A stretch of 64,000 nt of DNA from Acidobacteriaceae bacterium (GTDB lineage: Bacteria > Acidobacteriota > Terriglobia > Terriglobales > Acidobacteriaceae). Positions 27,818-37,023 of this stretch are shown here, one piece after another. The notes beneath the pieces are model-generated. The model searched no databases. It saw only the letters and a program-made list of their open reading frames with translations, and had not been told where the DNA came from. Numbering within the stretch: the first letter of the stretch is position 1; each line of letters starts with the position of its first letter. Where the stretch lies: contig DASZBM010000010.1 in assembly GCA_035944135.1 (NCBI GenBank), forward strand, positions 558,001 to 622,000, read 5' to 3'. Position numbers and translations under genes: made by a program.

Positions 27818-29473
27818 ATGAATCGCAGACATTTTCTGAAGTGTGCCGCAACGGCAGCTTTAGCCGCGAACGCATCCCATAGTTTTTCTCAGAATGATCA
27901 TTCGGTTGTGCACACGACCGCAGGTGCGATCCGCGGCCAGGTCCGTGATGACGTTGCGGTCTTTCTTGGAGTTCCGTATGGCGCCGACACCAGCAAAACG
28001 CGATTCCAGGCTCCGCTGTCGCCGGAACCATGGCAAGGCGATCGCGACGCTCTGTCTTGGGGCGATCGCGCGCCGCAGTTAAGCGGCAGAGGCATGACCT
28101 CGCGTGCCGGTCAGCATACTGAAGCCGACACGTACCGTTTGCCGGCCGACGAAGGAAATATCAGCGAAGACTGCCTGCACCTGAACGTCTGGACACCTTC
28201 GCCTCACGCCCGTGGCCACGAGCGCAGGCCCGTGCTCTTTTACATTCACGGCGGCGCTTACAACAGCGGAACCGTGAACTCTGTTCTTTATGACGGCACG
28301 CGTTTGTGCAGGCGCGGTGATGTCGTCGTGGTCACGGTAAATCATCGTTTGAACGCGTTCGGATACCTCTACCTCGCAGGCGTTAGCGCAGACCCAAAAT
28401 ACGCTGACTCCGGCAACGTTGGGATGCTCGATCTTGTTCTGGCGCTGCGTTGGGTGAAGGACAATATCGCCGCGTTCGGCGGGGATCCCACACGCGTAAC
28501 GATCTTTGGCCAATCCGGCGGTGGAGCAAAGTGCGCGACGCTGATGGCCATGCCTGCGGCGCACGGTCTCTTTCACCGCGTGATGACTATGAGCGGACAA
28601 CAGGTAACAGCCGCGCCGGAAGCAATCGCAACGGCGCGGGCCCGCGACTTCCTTGCGAAGCTCGGGCTCACGACATCCGACGCCACACTCCGATCCGCGC
28701 TCGATGCGATGCCGCTCGAGCGTCTGCAGGAAGCAGCCCGCGTAAGCTCAGCGTGGCTCCCCGTCGTCGACGGACGCAGCCTGGCCCGCGATCCTTTCTC
28801 TCCCGACGCTCCACCGATGTCCAATGACGTTCCGATGATTCTCGGCAACACGCACGACGAAACTCGTGGCCTCATCGGAGGCGGCCAGCCCGCCCTCTTT
28901 TCGCTCACATGGGATGAGCTTCCATCTGCGCTCGAGAAGAACGTAGGTAGCTTCCTTCGTCCTTTGAAACCCGAGACCGTCATCGCAAAATATCGTGAAT
29001 GGTATCCGAAGTACTCTCCGGCAGACATCTTCTTCGCGGCGACCACAGCGTTTCGCTCGTGGCCGGGCCAGGTGATTGAGGCCGAACGGCGCGCGGAGAG
29101 TCGCGCGCAGCCGCGAACCTGGGTGTATGAGATGGATTGGCCTTCACCGGTCGCCGGCGGTCGGTTTGGCGCGCCGCACACCGTGGACATTCCGTTCTTC
29201 TTCGACAATCTCGCTGTTGCCCCCGGGATGATCGGAGGCACAGCAGAGGACATCGAGCGTGCTCAACCGCTCGCAACGGCAATGAGCCAGACGCTGGTTG
29301 CATTTGCGAAGGCCGGCGATCCGAATCATCCGGGGCTGCCGCACTGGCCTGCGTACGAGCTCAAACAGCGTGCGACGATGATTTGGAATACTCCTCCGCA
29401 CGTGGTCGATGATCCGCGAAAGAACGAGCGCGAACTCGCCGCGCAGGCACATTACCGCCAGCCCGGGACCTAA
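27818..29473 (+). CDS. Tat-exported type-B carboxylesterase
   Basis: Predicted 551-residue esterase. NRRHFLKCAATAALAA at the N-terminus is a twin-arginine signal. The carboxylesterase family pattern is complete: FLGVPYGAD near 48-56, EDCLHLNVWTP near 116-126, FYIHGGAYNSGT near 141-152 (oxyanion hole), FGQSGGGAK near 232-240 (nucleophile serine) and HTVDIPFFFDN near 449-459 (catalytic histidine region). GNTHDETRG near 350 fits the acidic residue. The position in front of polygalacturonase, pectin methylesterase and pectate lyase suggests it removes acetyl or other ester groups from pectin, but this is contextual. The ATG at 27818 has AGGA upstream. It is divergent from the giant LamG gene. Confidence 0.85.
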   Translation: MNRRHFLKCAATAALAANASHSFSQNDHSVVHTTAGAIRGQVRDDVAVFLGVPYGADTSKTRFQAPLSPEPWQGDRDALSWGDRAPQLSGRGMTSRAGQHTEADTYRLPADEGNISEDCLHLNVWTPSPHARGHERRPVLFYIHGGAYNSGTVNSVLYDGTRLCRRGDVVVVTVNHRLNAFGYLYLAGVSADPKYADSGNVGMLDLVLALRWVKDNIAAFGGDPTRVTIFGQSGGGAKCATLMAMPAAHGLFHRVMTMSGQQVTAAPEAIATARARDFLAKLGLTTSDATLRSALDAMPLERLQEAARVSSAWLPVVDGRSLARDPFSPDAPPMSNDVPMILGNTHDETRGLIGGGQPALFSLTWDELPSALEKNVGSFLRPLKPETVIAKYREWYPKYSPADIFFAATTAFRSWPGQVIEAERRAESRAQPRTWVYEMDWPSPVAGGRFGAPHTVDIPFFFDNLAVAPGMIGGTAEDIERAQPLATAMSQTLVAFAKAGDPNHPGLPHWPAYELKQRATMIWNTPPHVVDDPRKNERELAAQAHYRQPGT

Positions 29474-29548
29474 GCGCGTTGGCTGAACTTTGACGATGCT
29501 CCTCAAGAACAGCTAGAGTCTCGTAAAGCTGTCTGACAGGGGGCTTCT

Positions 29549-30937
29549 TTGTTCGAACGCAGGATTCCGACCGTCCTCGCCCTTACGCTCGCGCTTTCGG
29601 GCATCTACAAAGGCCGCGCGCAAGACACGCGCCATGTAATTGAACCGACCATTCCGCGGGCGTGCACTCTGCTAAGCGCGAATCTCCACGCCAGCGATAA
29701 CGTTCTGCCCGAGTCAGACGAAACAAAACTGGATACTCAGCGAATCCAGTCCGCACTCGATAAGTGCTCACTCGGGCAGGCGGTCGAACTACGCGCAGAC
29801 GGCGATCACAACGCATTCCTCAGCGGGCCACTGGAGCTCCGCGAGGGCGTAACACTTCTTATCGATAAGGGAGTGACGCTGTACGCATCACGCAATCCGA
29901 AAGACTTCGATACCGTTCCCGGTACCTGCGGCACCAGTGGTCCGGAGAGCCGTCCCTGCAAGCCTCTCATCTCCGTCAACGTGAAGAACGCCGCGATCAT
30001 GGGAGAGGGTGCGATCGATGGACGAGGCGACCGCGGTGTTATCGGCAAACCGTACACATGGTGGCAGCAATCCAGAGCTGCCGAGCCAACCAACGCCCGC
30101 TATTCAGCTCCCCGACTGATCATCGCGAACCATGCTGACGGCTTGATCCTCTATCGCATTCGGCTGCACAACTCCCCAAACTTTCACGTCTCCGTCAACA
30201 ACACGAACGGGTTTACCGCCTGGGGCGTTCACCTTTTGACTCCAACTGTCGCCGGTACCGATGCGCGCAACACTGACGGCATCGATCCAGGGAACTCCCA
30301 GAACATCACGATCGCCAAGAGCTGGATCAAGAACGGCGACGACAACGTCGCGATCAAGGCCAACGTTCAGCACATGAGTGTGCTGGACAATCACTTTTAC
30401 ACCGGGCACGGTATGTCCATGGGATCCGAAGCTCGCGATGAGGACGACATTCTCGTCGACACTCTCACACTGGATCACACCACGAGTGGTGTCCGCATCA
30501 AGGCGAACGTGCAACGTGGGGGCATGGTCCGCAACATTGTGTATCGGAACATCTGCATGAAGGATGTTCCAATGCCCATCTCAATCAGCCCCTTTTATAA
30601 CGGCCAGACGACGGACGGGATTGTCGATCTTGGGATGAAGGGCAATCTGATTCCCGACTATAAGGACATCAGATTCGAAAACGTCATTAGTACAACTCCG
30701 GGCATCGCCCAGATCGCCGGCCTGAATGCCGAGCACCTGACCGAGGTCACACTCAACGGAGTGGATGTTCGTGGAGTTCAGCCAGACCAGGTAAGAGCCC
30801 AGTTCGCCAGGATCACCATCGGCCCGGTGGGTTCGAATCTCAAATTCACCGGCAACGGTGTAACGTCGGATCCTGCCAGCGCACCTCTCAAAATGTCCTT
30901 CTCCTGCAAGGGCAAGTTTGTTCCCTATCAGGACTGA
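29549..30937 (+). CDS. Polygalacturonase, GH28
   Basis: Exported glycoside hydrolase acting on polygalacturonate or rhamnogalacturonan. Signal peptide at residues 1-25. The right-handed beta-helix shows the GH28 catalytic set: RNTDGIDPGNSQN near 243-255 (first Asp), KNGDDNVAIKANV near 265-277 (Asp pair), GHGMSMGSEA near 289-298 (His) and GVRIKANVQRGG near 320-331 (Arg-x-Lys). Length 462 is typical of bacterial forms. The start is a TTG at 29549 with GGGGG close upstream, and it gives a well-formed signal sequence. It lies 75 bp after the carboxylesterase and 6 bp before the pectin methylesterase, so the four-gene unit is likely an operon. Endo versus exo action cannot be told from the sequence. 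Confidence 0.9.
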   Translation: MFERRIPTVLALTLALSGIYKGRAQDTRHVIEPTIPRACTLLSANLHASDNVLPESDETKLDTQRIQSALDKCSLGQAVELRADGDHNAFLSGPLELREGVTLLIDKGVTLYASRNPKDFDTVPGTCGTSGPESRPCKPLISVNVKNAAIMGEGAIDGRGDRGVIGKPYTWWQQSRAAEPTNARYSAPRLIIANHADGLILYRIRLHNSPNFHVSVNNTNGFTAWGVHLLTPTVAGTDARNTDGIDPGNSQNITIAKSWIKNGDDNVAIKANVQHMSVLDNHFYTGHGMSMGSEARDEDDILVDTLTLDHTTSGVRIKANVQRGGMVRNIVYRNICMKDVPMPISISPFYNGQTTDGIVDLGMKGNLIPDYKDIRFENVISTTPGIAQIAGLNAEHLTEVTLNGVDVRGVQPDQVRAQFARITIGPVGSNLKFTGNGVTSDPASAPLKMSFSCKGKFVPYQD

Positions 30938-30943
30938 GCGCCG

Positions 30944-32023
30944 ATGATCTCTACGAGCCCCCGACGCCTCTCCTTATTGGTGCTGCTAATCATTGCCGGT
31001 TCGCCACTTGTCTCCAAGGCAGACTCAGCCCCGGTAGTCACGGTCGGCAAACAGACCGCCGGCTTCCACACACTTCAGGAGGCAATCGATCAGGCGCCGC
31101 CGACCGGCGAAGTAATCCGCATCGCCCCGGGAACCTATCGAGAGAAAGTGCACATCACGACACCGAACATCCACCTCATCGGCACAGGCGCGAACCCGCA
31201 GGATGTCGTGTTGAGTTGGAACGACGCGGCGATCACGGCCGGCGGCACAAGCAAGTCGGGTTCTGTCACCGTGAACGCGGATGGTTTCGAGGCCGAGAAT
31301 CTCACGATCGAAAACACATGGGAGAACGAGCACACGCGCACGCAGGAAGGCTCACAAGCTGTCGCGCTGCTCATGAGTTCTGACAAAGCAGTCCTCGATC
31401 GTGTGCGCCTGCTTGGCGCGCAAGACACGCTATACGCCAATAGCCGGACGTGTCATGACAACCTCCCGAAAGACGGCAGTGCGCCACCCGCGGACACGCC
31501 CGCATGCAGAGCGTCGCGCCAGTACTTTCGCGATTGTTACATCGAAGGTCACGTCGACTACATTTTCGGCGATGCAAAAGCTGTCTTCGATCACTGCGAG
31601 TTGCACCCGCGTCACTCCGCCACTGTGATGCTTACCGCGCAAAGCAAGCACTTTCCCGCTGAGGACTCCGGCTACTATTTCCTGCACTGCAGAATTACCG
31701 GGGAGGACAATGGCGATCACGTCATCCTCGGTCGTCCGTGGCGGGACTACTCAACGGTCGTCTTCTATGACACGTACATCCAAAAGCCGCTGGCACCAGA
31801 AGGATGGTCGGACTGGAACGGCCGCCTGAAAACCAGCACCTATCGTGAGTACAAATCGTACGGCCCAGGCGTAAACGGCGGACATCGGATCGTCACCTAT
31901 CCCAAACTCACGCGTGAAGAAGAGAAGAAGTTGAATCCCAGGGCATTGCTGTCGGGGAATGACAACTGGAATCCCGTCGCAGAGGCTAATGCGTTGCGAC
32001 GGTCAGCCGAGAGAACGAAATGA
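30944..32023 (+). CDS. Pectin methylesterase, CE8
   Basis: Exported enzyme that demethylates homogalacturonan, making it a substrate for the pectate lyase and polygalacturonase encoded beside it. Signal peptide at residues 1-27. Pectinesterase motifs: GTYREKVHI near 66, GSQAVALLM near 136 (family Gln region), GAQDTLYAN near 158 (oxyanion-hole Gln), YFRDCYIEGHVDYIFGDAKAVFD near 195-217 (both catalytic aspartates) and LGRPWRDYSTVVFYDTYI near 261-278 (substrate Arg and Trp). Length 359 is normal. The stop overlaps the start of the pectate lyase as ATGA, indicating translational coupling. Confidence 0.94.
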   Translation: MISTSPRRLSLLVLLIIAGSPLVSKADSAPVVTVGKQTAGFHTLQEAIDQAPPTGEVIRIAPGTYREKVHITTPNIHLIGTGANPQDVVLSWNDAAITAGGTSKSGSVTVNADGFEAENLTIENTWENEHTRTQEGSQAVALLMSSDKAVLDRVRLLGAQDTLYANSRTCHDNLPKDGSAPPADTPACRASRQYFRDCYIEGHVDYIFGDAKAVFDHCELHPRHSATVMLTAQSKHFPAEDSGYYFLHCRITGEDNGDHVILGRPWRDYSTVVFYDTYIQKPLAPEGWSDWNGRLKTSTYREYKSYGPGVNGGHRIVTYPKLTREEEKKLNPRALLSGNDNWNPVAEANALRRSAERTK

Positions 32024-33399
32024 CAAATCGCTCAGGGAGACTTTCCGGCATTCACATTGCAGCGGTTCTTGCAGGCATTGGCGCGTTCATTGTGACCTCG
32101 ATCGGCGGAGCAACGATCATCGGAAAGAGTGAACCGGCAGAGTCGCTCACCATCAGCCGCATTTCAGCGCTTCCAACGTCTCAGCGTGGCGCGTGGCTAA
32201 CCTATTTCCATCGCTCAGAACAGCAGGAGAAGATCGATCGCGCTGCGCTCGCGGCCGAGCGACAAGGAATGAAAGACGTGCCGCCCGATCCTCCCCTCGG
32301 TCCATCCGCGCGTAGCATGCCGCTCAATCGCGAGGCCTCATGGTACAGCTCCCCGGAGGCGCGCCACATTGCCGACGTGATTGTGAGCTTTCAAACCCCT
32401 TCAGGCGGTTGGGGAAAAAACATGAACATGGACGGAGCGCCACGTGTTCAAGGCGAGAGCTTCGTTACGGATAACTCCAACCGCTTCCCGAGTCCCGGCG
32501 ACTTTGACGCAGCGCGCGACCCGTCATGGCACTATGTCGGAACGATCGATAACGACGCAACAACAACCGAGATGCACTTTCTCGCCAAGGTTCAGGCAGG
32601 CATCCCGCATACAGACGGAGAAAAGTATCGCGCATCCTTTCTGCGCGGTGTGCAATATCTGTTTGCCGCGCAGTACCCTAACGGCGGCTGGCCGCAGGTG
32701 TGGCCGCTCGAAGGCGGATACCATGACGCGATCACCTTCAATGATGATGCAGTTTACAACGCAACACAGCTGCTGACTGAGGTCTCTGACGGAAACCCGG
32801 ACGAGGCGTTTGTACCTGCGGACATTCGCAAGAAGGCCGAGATTTCCGTCGCGAAATCGATCGAATGCATTCTCGCCGCGCAGGTCGAACTCGCCGGCAA
32901 GAAAACGGTTTGGGCGCAACAAATCGACATGCTCACGCTAAAACCGGTTGCCGCACGCAACTATGAACCCGCAGCTCTTTCATCTGAGGAAAGCTCCGAT
33001 CTACTCATGTGCTTGATGAGAATTCCGCATCCGAAAACACAGGAACGGAACGCGATCATCGCTGGCATATCTTGGCTCCGCGCGCACGCGATTTATGGCA
33101 AAGCAGTCATTGGCGGTCGCAATACGTCGGAAGGCAGGCACGTGGTCGAGCAACAGGGCGCGGGGCCGCTCTGGGCTCGTTTCTACGCACTCAATACACA
33201 GCAACCTGTCTTTGGAGACCGCGACAAGACGCTTCACGATGACATGAATGAGATATCACAGGAGCGCCGAAATGGTTATGCCTGGTTCAACACTGAACCG
33301 GCGGCTGCCATCAAGATGTATGAAAACTGGTGCGCCAATCACGGGGCCTGCCCAGCAGGCAATGAGGATCACGGCGCCGCTCGATCTGCTTCTCGCTAG
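32020..33399 (+). CDS. Pectate lyase, PL10 family
   Basis: Exported lyase that cleaves demethylated polygalacturonate by beta-elimination, giving the unsaturated products handled by KdgF. It has an N-terminal hydrophobic segment at residues 10-32. PL10 motifs: FQTPSGGWGKN near 127-137, GTIDNDATTTEMHFLA near 173-188, YPNGGWPQVWPLEGGYHDAITFNDDA near 221-246 and RNYEPAALSSEESSDLL near 312-328. These cover the conserved toroid and active-site Asp/Arg positions. Length 459 is normal for the family with a signal. ATGA overlap with the preceding gene. Its last 4 nt overlap convergently with nadC, leaving no room for a separate terminator. Confidence 0.93.
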   Translation: MTNRSGRLSGIHIAAVLAGIGAFIVTSIGGATIIGKSEPAESLTISRISALPTSQRGAWLTYFHRSEQQEKIDRAALAAERQGMKDVPPDPPLGPSARSMPLNREASWYSSPEARHIADVIVSFQTPSGGWGKNMNMDGAPRVQGESFVTDNSNRFPSPGDFDAARDPSWHYVGTIDNDATTTEMHFLAKVQAGIPHTDGEKYRASFLRGVQYLFAAQYPNGGWPQVWPLEGGYHDAITFNDDAVYNATQLLTEVSDGNPDEAFVPADIRKKAEISVAKSIECILAAQVELAGKKTVWAQQIDMLTLKPVAARNYEPAALSSEESSDLLMCLMRIPHPKTQERNAIIAGISWLRAHAIYGKAVIGGRNTSEGRHVVEQQGAGPLWARFYALNTQQPVFGDRDKTLHDDMNEISQERRNGYAWFNTEPAAAIKMYENWCANHGACPAGNEDHGAARSASR

Positions 33400-34271
33400 C
33401 CAGGATACGAACCGGCCTGCGAATTCCTGATATCAAGTCCAAGATCAAGCGACCGCACGCTGTGAGTCAAGGCTCCTACGGAGATAAGGTCGACACCAGT
33501 CGCCGCAATGCCGCGCACCGTGTCCAGTGATACGCCGCCACTCGCCTCGACCAGCGCTCGTCCTGCGATTTGCCGCACTCCAGCGCGCAGATCATCAAGG
33601 CTGAAGTTGTCCAGCATAACGGTGTGAGCACCTGCGGCAAGGGCAGTCTCAATCTGATCCAGCCTGTCGACTTCGATCTCTACATGCGTGGTGTGTGGCA
33701 GGTTGCTCAACGCGGCTCGCAGCCGCTTTGCCAATTCCTCATCTCCTCCAGTCCGTAGCGCGGCGAGATGATTGTCTTTTACGAGGACCGCGTCCGAAAG
33801 AGAGAACCGGTGATTACCACCACCACCGCACCGAACTGCATAGCGTTCGAATAAGCGCAGTCCCGGCGTTGTCTTTCTGGTATCGACGATTCGCGCTTTC
33901 GTACCCGCCGCTTCCGCAACGAACTTCGCCGTAAGCGTGGCAATCCCGGAAAGGCGCTGCACGAGATTCAGCGCAACTCGTTCGGCGTGAAGAATAGCCC
34001 GCGCGGGACCCTCTATCCTCGCAGGTACTTCACCGGCACAGAAGGATTCGCCATCCTTTTTGCGAAACTGAACCGCCACCGGGCCGGTGAGAGACATTGC
34101 TGTAGAGAAGACGTCCTCGCCGCAAAGCACTCCTCCTTCGCGCGCCACCAGTTCGGCGACGATTTGCGCGTCCTCTGGGAGAACAACTTCAGACGTGAGA
34201 TCGCCCCATGGCGCATCCTCGAGAAGAGCCATCCGCACGAGAGCTTCAGTTGCATGCCGATCGGGTTTCAT
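33396..34271 (-). CDS. nadC: Nicotinate-nucleotide pyrophosphorylase (carboxylating)
   Basis: Converts quinolinate and PRPP to nicotinate mononucleotide, third step of de novo NAD synthesis. Motifs: EDAPWGDLTSEVV near 18-30, LNLVQRLSGIATLT near 99-112, VDTRKTTPGLRLFERYAVRCGGGGNHR near 127-153 (PRPP/quinolinate-binding Arg, Lys and His), DAVLVKDNH near 159-167, EIEVD near 196, and VEASGGV near 239-245. The frame opens at 34319, but the ATG at 34271 forms a TAATG stop-start overlap with nadB and gives 291 residues, the usual size. An ATG two codons earlier (34277) is equally possible. Confidence 0.95.
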   Translation of the reverse strand: MKPDRHATEALVRMALLEDAPWGDLTSEVVLPEDAQIVAELVAREGGVLCGEDVFSTAMSLTGPVAVQFRKKDGESFCAGEVPARIEGPARAILHAERVALNLVQRLSGIATLTAKFVAEAAGTKARIVDTRKTTPGLRLFERYAVRCGGGGNHRFSLSDAVLVKDNHLAALRTGGDEELAKRLRAALSNLPHTTHVEIEVDRLDQIETALAAGAHTVMLDNFSLDDLRAGVRQIAGRALVEASGGVSLDTVRGIAATGVDLISVGALTHSVRSLDLGLDIRNSQAGSYPG

Positions 34272-35827
34272 TAGCATGCGACGGGCACCGGTCGTTCGTA
34301 CACCAGAGAGTGCAGCCATGCGGAAGACGTTTCTGGATAATCGCTTCGGAAATGAGCGCCTCGCGATTCAAGCCGTTCCAGCGCAGCGCGCGTGGTGGCG
34401 CGGGCCAACTGAAGCAGATTTGCGGTCTCGAGTGAAGATACGGAGTCCGCGTTATCTACGTGCCAGCGATTTAGCTGGTCAAGTCCTCGCTGCAGGTCTT
34501 GGTCGGTGCGCTCAATTCCAACGGTGTCCCACATCAGGCGTTGTAAATCTTCCCGGTCCGTCAGCTGGATGGATCTGGCAATTCTCTCCTCTTCGGATCT
34601 GATCGCGCGGACATTGGACGCTGTGTGCGGCCATGCAGCGGACCAAACTGAGTGACTCTCATTGATGAGAAAATCCGCGCACCGCCACGCGAACACGAGG
34701 CTCTCGAGTAATGAATTCGATGCGAGTCGATTCGCGCCGTGGACGCCGGTACATGCCGCTTCGCCAACTGCAAAAAGGCCTGGAATCGATGTGCGGCCCC
34801 GGAAGTCGGTCTTCACTCCACCCATCCAGTAGTGCGCTGCGGGAGTGACCGGAATCGGTTCCGCGGCCCAGTCGAAACCACGATTGCGACATGCGGCATC
34901 GATGCTGGGGAATCGTCGAGCCAGAAACTCTGCGCCTAACCTGGTTGCGTCAAGCAGAACTGGGGCGCCGCCTTGCGCGGCCATCTGCATCGCAATCCCG
35001 CGAGCGACAACATCACGTGGTGCGAGCTCAGCATCAGGATGGAGTGTTTGCATGAAGCGACGGCCTTGCTTATCGAGCAACACAGCGCCCTCGCCTCGCA
35101 CAGCTTCCGACACAAGGAATGTTCCGGGTCCAGCCAAGGCAGTCGGATGGAATTGATAGAACTCCAAATCGGCCAATTGAGCACCGGCGCGGAGAGCCAT
35201 TGCAATTCCATCGCCAGTCGCACCTGCTGGATTCGTTGTGTGCAGGTACATCTGGCCCGCTCCGCCGCTTGCGAGAATGACTGCATCTGCATGCAACTCC
35301 TCGCGCGCTCCGTTGTCTCTCTGAACAATCAGCTTTGCCACAGCTCCATGCGAGAGGACGAGATCGCAAGCAAACGTATGCTCGAGCACTTGAACATCAG
35401 CTTCGCGCAGCGCTCGAACTAGCGTGGTCTCGATCAATAGTCCGGTGGCATCTCCCTGCGCATGCAGAACTCGCGGTCGTGAATGAGCCGCTTCCAAACC
35501 GCGCGCGAGCTCACCGTCACGTTTGTCGAAGGGGACCCCTAAGCCTATGAGATCCCGAATCCTCGCGGGTCCTTCCGAGCAGAGCACCTTTACAGCTTCC
35601 GGATTGCACAGTCCCGCACCAGCGCGTTCTGTATCGGCGATATGTTCAGCGATGCTGTCGTCCGGAAACATCGCTGCAGCGATGCCTCCCTGCGCCCAGC
35701 GCGTGTTGCTTTCCGCAATCTCCGACTTCGTCACAAGCGTGACGCCGAACTGCTCGGTTAGCCGAAGCGCAGCGATCAGGCCCGCGATGCCGCTGCCGAT
35801 AATGATGATTTGCTTTCGCTGACTCAT
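34271..35827 (-). CDS. nadB: L-aspartate oxidase
   Basis: FAD enzyme oxidising L-aspartate to iminoaspartate, the substrate of quinolinate synthase. The 518-residue product has the dinucleotide motif IIGSGIAGLIAAL at 9-21, ESNTRWAQGGIAAA near 38-51 (fumarate-reductase/NadB signature with active-site residues), ILASGGAGQMYLHTTNP near 186-202, QFHPTAL near 228-234, and HYWMGGVKTDFRGRTSIPGLFAVGEAACTGVHGANRLASNSLLE near 342-385. The last holds the catalytic His/Arg region and the FAD-binding end. ATGA overlap with nadA and TAATG with nadC tie the three into one operon. Confidence 0.96.
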   Translation of the reverse strand: MSQRKQIIIIGSGIAGLIAALRLTEQFGVTLVTKSEIAESNTRWAQGGIAAAMFPDDSIAEHIADTERAGAGLCNPEAVKVLCSEGPARIRDLIGLGVPFDKRDGELARGLEAAHSRPRVLHAQGDATGLLIETTLVRALREADVQVLEHTFACDLVLSHGAVAKLIVQRDNGAREELHADAVILASGGAGQMYLHTTNPAGATGDGIAMALRAGAQLADLEFYQFHPTALAGPGTFLVSEAVRGEGAVLLDKQGRRFMQTLHPDAELAPRDVVARGIAMQMAAQGGAPVLLDATRLGAEFLARRFPSIDAACRNRGFDWAAEPIPVTPAAHYWMGGVKTDFRGRTSIPGLFAVGEAACTGVHGANRLASNSLLESLVFAWRCADFLINESHSVWSAAWPHTASNVRAIRSEEERIARSIQLTDREDLQRLMWDTVGIERTDQDLQRGLDQLNRWHVDNADSVSSLETANLLQLARATTRAALERLESRGAHFRSDYPETSSAWLHSLVYERPVPVAC

Positions 35828-37023
35828 GAATTGTTTGAGGAGGTCCCTGCCGGTTGCAAACTCAGCATGCGCTCCAGTGCAATGCGAGCGGGGCCGGCGA
35901 TCTCATCGCTGACGGTGATCCGGTTTAGAATCTCGCCTCGCTCAAGCGCCTCGAGCACCCATGCCAGATAGCTCGGATGAATGCGATACATCGTGGAGCA
36001 CGGACAGATAATTGAATCGAGGCAGAAGATCGTCTGTTCCGGGTGTTCGTTGGCCAGACGCTGCACCATATTGATCTCTGTGCCGACAGCAAAAATCGAT
36101 CCTGCGGGTGCAGCTTCAATCCGCTTGCGAATGAGATCCGTTGAGCCGGATTCGTCTGCCTCGTCCACGACCTCCATGGTGCATTCGGGGTGAACGATAA
36201 CGCGGACGCCGGGGTGGCGGAGCCTGGCGAGCTTGATCTGCTCCACCGTGAAGCGCTTGTGCACTGAACAGAATCCATGCCACAGAATGACGCGCGAGTC
36301 GCGAAGAGTCTGCGGGTTCAATCCGCCCATCGGCTGATTGGGATTCCAGACTGGCATCTGCTGCGGCGGGACACCCATGGCCTTGGCTGTATTCCGGCCC
36401 AGGTGTTGGTCGGGGAAGAACAGAACCCGCTGTCCTCTGTCAAACGCCCATTTGAGCACTGTTGCGGCGTTCGATGAGGTGCAGACCACACCACCATGCC
36501 TGCCGCAGAAGGCCTTCAATGCAGCGGAGGAGTTCATGTAGGTGACTGGGATGACGGGGGCACGGCCATCGGCATCCGGGTCCGAACCGAGGACCGCCTC
36601 GAGTTCCTCCCAGCAATCTGTAACGGAATCTATGTCGGCCATGTCGGCCATGGAGCAGCCGGCGGCAAGATTCGGCAGGATCACGGATTGGTCCGGCCGC
36701 GAGAGCATATCGGCGGTTTCCGCCATGAAGTGGACGCCGCAGAAGACAATGGCCTCGGCTTTCGGCCTCGTTTTCGCTGCCTGTGCGAGCTGAAAGGAGT
36801 CGCCGACGAAATCGGCGTAGCGGATGACCTCGTCGCGCTGGTAGTAGTGGCCGAGGATTACGAGACGATCGCCAAGGGAGTGCTTTGCCGCACGGATACG
36901 AAGATCAAGTTCCTCTTTCGAGGCCTGACGATATTCGTTGGGGAGGATGCCTTGGCGGGGGGCGGTTGGGGGGATGGGGTCCTGCATGGAGGCGCCGGGA
37001 CCGTAACCGGGTTCGGCATCCAT
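35824..37023 (-). CDS. nadA: Quinolinate synthase
   Basis: Condenses iminoaspartate with dihydroxyacetone phosphate to quinolinate, using a [4Fe-4S] cluster. Motifs: VILGHYYQRDEVI near 48-60, FVGDSFQLAQ near 64-73, VFCGVHFMAETADML near 87-101 (first cluster cysteine), AGCSMADM near 116-123, YMNSSAALKAFCG near 157-169, FPDQHLGRNTA near 200-210, and FCLDSIICPCSTMYRI near 335-350 with the CPC pair. The frame opens at a GTG at 37128 with GGAG six nt upstream (434 residues). The ATG at 37023 or 36987 gives an N-terminus nearer the family norm; I list 37023 but the GTG remains possible. Confidence 0.9.
   Translation of the reverse strand: MDAEPGYGPGASMQDPIPPTAPRQGILPNEYRQASKEELDLRIRAAKHSLGDRLVILGHYYQRDEVIRYADFVGDSFQLAQAAKTRPKAEAIVFCGVHFMAETADMLSRPDQSVILPNLAAGCSMADMADIDSVTDCWEELEAVLGSDPDADGRAPVIPVTYMNSSAALKAFCGRHGGVVCTSSNAATVLKWAFDRGQRVLFFPDQHLGRNTAKAMGVPPQQMPVWNPNQPMGGLNPQTLRDSRVILWHGFCSVHKRFTVEQIKLARLRHPGVRVIVHPECTMEVVDEADESGSTDLIRKRIEAAPAGSIFAVGTEINMVQRLANEHPEQTIFCLDSIICPCSTMYRIHPSYLAWVLEALERGEILNRITVSDEIAGPARIALERMLSLQPAGTSSNNS

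Noticed and set aside
29529-29539. Palindrome CTGTCTGACAG before GH28, and CTGTCAG near 22853, 23196 and 23667
   Set aside because: The heptamer also occurs in several coding regions at about the number expected by chance; no consistent longer site could be built.
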